Positions 24,201-33,200 of a stretch of DNA of 64,000 bases are shown here, piece after piece. Location: NCBI GenBank assembly GCA_022495005.1, contig JAGYXB010001862.1, forward strand, positions 1,178,001-1,242,000. Reading direction: 5' to 3'. Under the pieces are notes generated by a model. The model made no database searches. It worked only from the letters and a program-made list of their open reading frames with translations, and was not told the DNA's origin. This DNA is from Rhyacophila brunnea (taxonomy: Eukaryota > Arthropoda > Insecta > Trichoptera > Rhyacophilidae). The translations under genes and the position numbers were made by a program. The number at the start of each line of letters is the position of its first letter. Within the stretch, counting starts at the first letter, position 1.

Positions 24201-27200
24201 TCGAAACGAAAGTCTACCTTTGAATAAAAGAAGACTTTCGTCAATACATATGTTTTGATGAGGGTACAATAGATGTTGAAAAGTGTTTTTCAATGAAGTT
24301 AGAACCTGTCGAATTTTAAATAAACGATCTCCTGAAACCTGTGCTTCGTTATCGCAAAAGTGGAGCATACGAAGCAACATTTCAAAACGATTTCTTGACA
24401 TAGACTCCGAAAAATACGGTGAAAATAAGCATCGTTTTGTTGACCAGTGTTTTGTTATTTTATTTCGAGAATTCCGCGACATCAATAAACAAATTCCCAA
24501 AAAGGTATAAAAATCATCGGTGGTACAGTCTACACATCGCTTCAAACGGTCACTCAGTACACGCATGTTTTTGGTGGCAAACACAAATTGTCTATTCGTT
24601 TCACGAACTATCATCTCCACAAATGATACACTAACAAATAATTTGAAATAATCCGATTCACGAGCATTAGAAGGCAAATCTGATTTGCCTCCCGAAATAT
24701 TTGAATCGAATGAAAAGATACGAGGATCAAATGGGTCCGATTGCCATGAAAACGATGGTCTTTCGATACCATTTAAAATGTCTGCAGGAATATCGTCATC
24801 ACAATCTTCAATATCATTTTCGTCCTCACTCGGTTCGTCTTCAGATTCGATTGTTTCCACGAGCACTTCAATCAAATCATCATCCGAATGCTGCATCAAA
24901 TGCTCATCCATTTTGATTACAAATCGTCAAAAAACACGTGTAAAATAACTTAAAATCACAAAAACACTAAGAATACACTAATATTCAATGAAGTGTTGTA
25001 TATTTATAACAAAACTAAATACATCGAAGCAATCACACAAAGTTCTACTAAAATATCACGTAAAAGACTTCGTTACAAATTAAAATAACACTAAAGTACA
25101 CAATAAATGTCAGATTTTTTTGATAAAACGTGGTTATAGAACTTGTATATTGAAAACAAAATTAAAATAACTGAAAAATGATCATTCGCATGTGAAATAA
25201 TACACATCAATGAAATATTCCGAGCGCGCGCGTTCAACACTAAAAATATGGGCAGAATGGCGGGCGATAGTTTGGGATTTCCCAATTTTGGCAGCCCTAA
25301 TTTCGTAGAATTGAAATATGTCTAGTCACTGTTTTACCCACGATTTGAATCAATTTTTGTTTTGAATTATTTCAATAGATGTCACTAGCAACACCAAAAT
25401 TGAGAAAAAGTCGATTTGACATTTAAAAAGGCGCGAAAATATGAATGCGTGTTTCGTACGTCACGGGCGTGTATCGCGCGATCTACTATGACGCTCGTCG
25501 TACGTCACGGGCCGCTATAAGGTTAATAGAATTCTTAACTTTTTTAATGGTTCTTAATTTTTTGCCATAAAAAAACTGCTTCTCACGTCGGACAGTTGAA
25601 ATATATTATTTGGGAAATTTTGGTACGCGTACGTAAAAAGGTTTGCCATCCCTGGTGTAGTACCTACATAAATACTTCACGTGAACAGAGAAAGTTTCAT
25701 TTTGTATTTACATATTTAGTATAAAATTATTGGAATACAATAAAACTGAATAAATACACATGTATCTGAACATTTATGATATTATTTATGGTGTTATTTA
25801 CCGCATTTGTATGTTTAATTTAATTATGAAAAATCTGTAATGTGTACTGTATTTATCAATGTCTAAATATAGGCTGGCTCAAAACGATGCGTTGATTGAT
25901 GCATATGAATATCTGAGACAAGGTGGGTACGATAAATATGAAATGAGTATCATTATGTGTACGTACTGTCACACGTCGTATCTATCTGCATATCATTTGA
26001 TTCATTCAGTAGATGTGACATTTTTTTGACAAATGAATTTTTTGATATTGATAATGTATTCGAGTTTTACATTATTCTATTTTCTCATCTAAAAAATAAA
26101 TATAATCTTAATTAAAATGACAATATTGCAACTCTTTTTACTCGTATTTTTCACATTTTCATGTACATAACAAAGTATAACAGAACGTATTTGTGGCACA
26201 ATCTAAGCCTAGGGATATATAGCTCAGCGGTAGAACATTCCATTGCAGATCGAAAGGTTATTGGTTCGAGCCCACGTGGTAGGGTGTTTTTAATTTTTTA
26301 CTATTCGAGTCAGCCGTGATACCCACAATTTTGGTGTACCACACGTAAAAGAGTCGATATTTGTAGGAATAAACGCATGCGTGAGGTCGACCCAAAGTTT
26401 GAATTAATCGTATGGGAATATAACTGTCTTATTTTTATCAGCAGATGTCGACAGAGATACCGGTAAACAACGTAGGGGGCGGGACGGCAACCAATCATAA
26501 GCGATCTCATTCGTTCAACAATCACCTCAGCTACAGTCAAGTGTCACAGCATCATCACCATCAGCCGCAGAGCGACAACTCCAAGTGGCAGCAGTCGTCG
26601 TGCGATGCCCTCTCCGCCCATGCCATGCCGCCCGTCGGCCCCTCTAGACTCACCTCAGCATCATCTATACCCCCCAATATCACCGCTTTTGAGTTTGCCG
26701 AGCGATTCAATATGAATAGCAAGTTTGAAGGTACTGTTCATTTGAAAGAAAATAATAGTCAAAATATGTATAATGTTTTCAGAATGCTAGTCAGTCCTCA
26801 TGACTACATAATTACCGCAATCTTTCAAATATGACTTTACGAATCTGTTATGATAATTCATATCGTATGACTATGGTATTGAAGCAAAAAAAGGATCTTT
26901 GATCTACTGATTAAGTTAGCTATAAGTGACTTCGCATCGCAGGTTCTAAAATTTCAGATTCACCCAATTAGTTAATTACATGCATGATTCTACGTGCAGA
27001 TATTGGCCAAAATATGCCTTGAATAGTTATATGTATAAGATTGGCTAGTGTATAATTAAATTTAACTTCAATTTGACGTTTCATATAACCGTATAAAAGC
27101 AAACATTTGAATATAAAAATCTTAATATTAATACTATTAGAATAAAAATCTTAGCTATAAATTACCTGTGTAAAGATACTCCCTTATCAATTTTATGTAG

Positions 27201-30200
27201 GCAGCCGATAGCATTGACCATTATTTTTAATCATGTAAACACCAAGAAATGCATATGTAAATTATATAATCAAAGCAACAGACTTCTAACTAGAACGCAT
27301 GTGGCCATTTTGTTTTTGGGGCTGCTAATAGAAAACGAAAATAATGAACTTGTTACCAATACAACCATATTACAGACCTACAAACTTATCTGAATAATGG
27401 GATGGGGGAGCCACTGTCGAAAATATACCCAATCAAGACTCATAACTGAACAAAATCTGACATATTCAAATGAAATTTCCAAAATGGCGTCTTATGGTAG
27501 TTGGTAGTTCCATTTTTGGCCATTCTACAGGTAAGTTAGTAGGTCTGTAGGTATAATTGCTTATTTCAAAAATCGAACTGCCTTCAAAATTCTTAATATG
27601 AAATGTGTATAAGACTCCTATTTTCTATTCTCCAGATTCTTTGGTTTTAGTACTTATATATTTTTCAATCACTATAATGGTCAAAAAATTTGTTGCAACT
27701 TTGTTGAGACTTTGACTCTTGCTGAGCAGTTTTAAGATGCTAACCCCATAGATAATAACTTATTGTTGCCATAATGACATTATTAGAAAGAATATTGCCA
27801 CTATATGAAGCTGTAAATGATAATACATAATATGTGCGTTGTTAAAAACTGATGGCAGGCTGGAATGTAAAAAATCTAAGACCCGCCGCCCCGCTACGTC
27901 CGCTGCCATCGAACGTGTTTGGCGGAAGCGAGGAAGGAACGGGTCCCGCTCATCCCTATTCCCCCGTCCAGCGGAAAGCCAACTCCTATGAAGAAGACGG
28001 TCTCATCTTGCGAGTCATCGAAGCTTACTGTACCTCGGTACGGTCCCGCAATACCGTCAACTCCGGTGAGTCCAGAATGTAGATACATACATATTATTAC
28101 GTTAATATTTTATAAGACAGGCAGCTTCAATATTAATACACATAGCTTTGAGATATTTTCATATTACCTTTTGAATTTTTATAACAAACTTGCATAATAA
28201 TAATATGCTTTAAACTTGTGGAGAATGTTTACAATTTTTATTATATTTATACATAATAATATTATGTAATAATAATATAACAAATATCGTTTATTTTACC
28301 TCTTTTTGGAGGTTGTAAAGTTAATAAAAAGTATCAAGGATAATAAATAATTCATCTTATCAATAATTTATGTATGTTGGTCAAAATTTTTGAAATATTA
28401 TTTTCACATCTATGAAATTTTCGAAATATCTAGAAAAGATTCAAAATTCTACAAGCCTCAAAATAATAACTGCCTTCTAGGAAAATTAAGAAATCAAAAG
28501 ATAGTATTGTCTACGTACAGGCAAATTTTGCTGATGTTTTTATTGTGATCACTTTTGGGATGTATGTATTGTTTTTCTTTTGCGTGGTTTGGTTGAATAT
28601 TATCTTAGTTTGTATTTGGGTTATTATGATAACGGGTAAACTATGGGATATGTTAGTTTGTTGTTGTCTTTGAATGACGGGTGATGGACTTCACGTTTAT
28701 TATATTGCACACATTAAAAAACTCTGAATTATAAATTTTACACTATACTAGATGTACATAATAATTATAGTTTTATTATAAAGGGGCTTCGTTCTCAGCT
28801 GATACATTGATTGGGTATTTCAGTATTGGAATTATTTTCAAATAGTTACTTAATTTAACATCTGAGATAATTTGTTTAATATTAATTTTGTTCATTTGAT
28901 ATAAGGCTTTCTGCTGTTTACCATGGGATTATCACATGTGATGACATGTGATCTGTTAAATGCTGGCTTGTCATCAAAATAGTTTTATTGATTTACATAC
29001 ACATAGTTCTTTATTAGTTGTGCATTATATTTTATTATTTCACCGCTTTATATTTTTGATAAGTTAAGTTGCACAAAATATGAATATATACATATTTTTG
29101 CTAGATTTTTGACTCATGAAAATAAGTTTCACTTAAGGGGGGACATGCTCGTCGAAGGTCAAAATTGAGTTTTTATTGTATTTCAAACCATGATCCTGGA
29201 CACTCCTTAAACGTTGTAGATAAACTATTTATATAATTTTGAAGCCTTATTATCCTTTATAGTTATTTTAAACATTTGATGACTGCATAAAGTATTTTTA
29301 TTACATAAAATAGTATTCTTTAAACCTCTCGCTCTAATGTTTTAGAATATAGTCATATTTCGGTACATAACTGTGCAGTGGTGTTAAGATTTTTTACATT
29401 TATTAATTTTTAAACGCATTTATAATCGAGATAATTTTTGTAAAATATTCACGATAAAAAATTATATTGATGTGATCCCAAATTTGACAAGAATTAGGCA
29501 TTTTATTATTCAAAAAATCGCCAAGATTAACACATTTCAAGATGGTTCTAAAGATATTTATTATAAGCTATGTCTTTGACCATTCAAGTGTGATAAACAT
29601 CTTATGAATAATTATTGCTTTATAATAATTATTGACCTAAGAATAAGGTAGTGTTTTTTTGAAATACGCCATTTCTTTTGTCATTCCCCAGTGGTTAAGC
29701 TACAACATACGGCCGTAGCCATAAATTGACAAACTATAATTGAAGTAGGGAGTAAAATGATATTGACGCGCGTGTTTGAACATGTACCGTTTAAAATTTT
29801 TTTTTTTAAAAATCGGTTAGGTATATGTTCAAACACGCGCGTTAACATAATTTTACTCCCTACTTTAATTATAGTTTGTCAATTTATGGCTACGGCCGTA
29901 TGTTGTAGCTTGAAAGAAATGGCGTATTTCAAAAAAACACTACCTTATTCTTAGGTCAATAATTATTATAAAGCAATCATTATTCATAGATGTTTATCAC
30001 ACTTGAATGGTCAAAGACATAGCTTATAATAAGTATCTTTAGAATTATCTTCAAATGTGTTAATCTTGCCGATTTTTTGAATAATAAAATGCCTAATTCT
30101 TGTCAAATTTGGGATCACAGAGATTATCAAAATAATTATTTATCGTGAATATTTTACAAAAATTATCTCGTAATAAATTATACTAATGGTTTTATAAATG

Positions 30201-33200
30201 CGTTTAAAAATTAATAAATGTAAAAAATCTTAACACCACTGCACAGTTGTGTACGGAAATATGATTATATTCTAAAACATTAGAGCAGAGGTTTAAAAGA
30301 ATACTATTTTATGTAACAAAAATACTTTATGCAGTCAAAAATATTTAAATATGAGGGTAAAATAATATAAAGGATAATAGGTTCAAAATTATATAATAGG
30401 ATTATCTACAACGTTTAAGGAGTGTCCAGGATCATGGTTTGAAAAATACAATAAAAACTCAATTTTGACCTTCGGAGCATGTCCCCCTTAATTAATGGTA
30501 TAAATACGTTAGGAATTAATAATAATAAAATTCTCAGTTATATTTGAAATCAGTTATAGATAAAGTAATAAACCATATTATGTATGATCCGGGTGCTATC
30601 GTAGGTAATAATATTATGTTTATTTGATTCATAACAGTCATGCCGCTTCCGAATTTAAAGTATGTTTGAATAGACTGTACTAACCTTTTTTATTGGGTGA
30701 AATAGTTCCAAATATCCCCCTGGAGGTATCGGAGTCGGCGAGACGGCGTCACAGCAAATCAAGACACGGAATTTTCAGTTGGTTTCTCGAATGATCGCTG
30801 CAACCGTGATCTGAACGGTCGCGATTCTCCACCGACCGACGTCTATTCGATCGCGCGATTGTGTTTTATGACTTGTGATATTTCCACAGCAGCCTAGAGG
30901 CGCGGTAGGTTTCCCCGGCAAACCGGAATCAAAAGAATTGAACTCGAATTGTTTTGTTCCATGCGGCGGTTCTCGATGCCCTCGGCAGCGGACCGCGGCC
31001 GGCTTTCGTGCGGTAACGTACCAACACACGCACACGCACACACTGCTAATAACGCTAACACTAATTCGCATTCAAAGCGCATTTCGGAGTCGGACGTGTG
31101 CTACCATCTGAAACCCCTGAACGTGAAGAGCGAGGGGGGCCGCAAAGTGCGTCGCAACCGCAGCGCCCTCCCCGCGGACTATGTATGCGCCCATCGGGTG
31201 CCAGAGACTAAAAAGCTTCTGACCGAACGCAAATTAAACCGCTCCAACCCGTCGGTGGCGGAGCTAAGCCGCTGCGACAGCGATAGTCCGCTCCGCCGCT
31301 CGGCTCCTCTCTTGGACGTGACTCCCTCCCGGAGGGCGTCCAGCCCTTTCCTGGGCGGGGGTGGGGGAGGGGAGGGGCAGCGCGGGGGTCGAGGCGCCGT
31401 GCTGTTGCCGCTGCGGGCGCCCTCGCTCCCCTCTGCCTCGGCCTGGTGCTGCGGCTCCTTCGTGAAGCAGCTCCGGAAGACTCACCACTTCGATTAGCTT
31501 CCGTCCGCCTTTCGCGTGTGCGCTCGGTTTGGTTTTGGTTTTTGTTTTAGCCGTTTAAACATGTGTCGCCTCGGTGTGCTTGGATGCGGTGTGTAGACTT
31601 TCCTCTTGACGGTTTTCCTCTTTCGCCCCTCGTGTGGTTTGTTTGATCTTATTCTAACAGTATTATCTTAGTTTCTAATTTTGCGAAGAGCATGCTTATT
31701 GTGATGCCGTGTTTCGTTTAACCCTCCTAATAACCGATTTTCGACTGACCCCTTGTGCTGTTTTGGAAACTAATCTCACTAGATGTTAACAGTTTAACTC
31801 TGTATTGTATTTATTTTTTGTTCATTTATCGATGGGAATAATTTTAAACGAGAATATTTTTTAAACATTTATATTGTCACCCTCTGTGCGGGTCTGAAGT
31901 TTGCGAACTCGGATGGATGACGTGCCAAAAAGTAAGCCTTATTTACTCTTAGACTGTTTACTCGACGAGTGATACATATATTTTTTCATTGTAATATTAT
32001 GTAGCGGGCTGGTGATTTAATAGCTATTTATATTATTGAAGATTATAGAACACTTAATAGTTATAGCATTCGTAATGATGTATTGTTGATTTGAGAATAA
32101 ATTTGAGATGGCTTCATTTTAAAGATAAGCTTTTAAGACAGTGTTAATGTTTTCAAAAATATTTAAAAGTTTTGTAAACATGTAAGATGTTCTATCTCTG
32201 TCTTACTTTTGAGCGAGTGCAGATATTTTGAATAAGTATTCATAATCGATTTTATTGTCTTCATCATCTAGTCCTGTTGACTGTTTTTTATTATATAAAA
32301 GAATTTTATTGTTTCGTACGGTTGCAGAGGATCTATATTGTATCGAGACCTTTGTACATATTATAATATATTCTTTAACAAATGAATAATTATTATTGTT
32401 ATTATTCATTTTGATCAAGTTGTATTTTTACTCTCTGTGTATGTATGTACTATAATTTTCACAGATATTGTGTAGAGAAATTATTAACATTTAATAAAGT
32501 ACTGTTATAATGATTACATCATGTCTTTAAATTGATGCATGCTCGCTTCTGTCCTCTTCCTATTGCTTCCGGGCTTTTTTCCTGTCGTTGAATTGTTGGT
32601 ATTGGTAAAACTTTTCATTGGTCATGGGTAGAAACAGAAAAGTCATCAGTATTGTCAAGCGGTTGTGAACGACATAGTTAAAAGTCTTACGGTTCCGGTT
32701 TGGTTGTCAACTATTGTAATAGGAAAACATCAACTGTGTCTGTATTGTGCTACTGATATTTCTCGATATATTGTATGTAGTAACACAAATATTGCAGTGA
32801 GTTATCATTATATGTATGAGATGCCTATTTTGGTCCGCTGGCTGGAATCAGTAGTGCAAAACTGCCAAAATGATGTTAGTCAACAAGCAAAAACATGTTA
32901 ATTATTCTATAATTACAAATATTATACAAGGGGTCACGGGTTGTCCATGACTTACAACTAAAATGCAACAAATAAGACATATTCTATTTTTCAAGTAGGA
33001 TCAATTCTCACTATATGCATAAAAGAGAGAGAATATAATATCTGTATGCCTTATTTATTGATTTCTAGTTGCAGGTCACTTGTAAACTTAGCCGGGTACC
33101 AGGGATGGCAAACTTTTTTCTACATAATATGTGTCAAAGTAGGTACAGTCAAATTCTTAAAATAAATATGAATCTGAATAAATATGAGTTTTTATACAAT

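Larger units (their letters stand above)
22240..25654. mobile_element. hAT-type element with 8-bp TSD GTGTAGTA, split by piggyBac
   Basis: CAGGGGTGGCGAACC at the left faces GGTTTGCCATCCCTG at the right. The octamer GTGTAGTA is repeated exactly at 22232-22239 and 25655-25662. Without the inner piggyBac it is under 0.8 kb and non-coding, so non-autonomous. A related copy is at 33100-34572. Confidence 0.88.

Noticed and set aside
23613..24948. Plus-strand frames opposite the piggyBac transposase
   Set aside because: Antisense shadows of the transposase frame.
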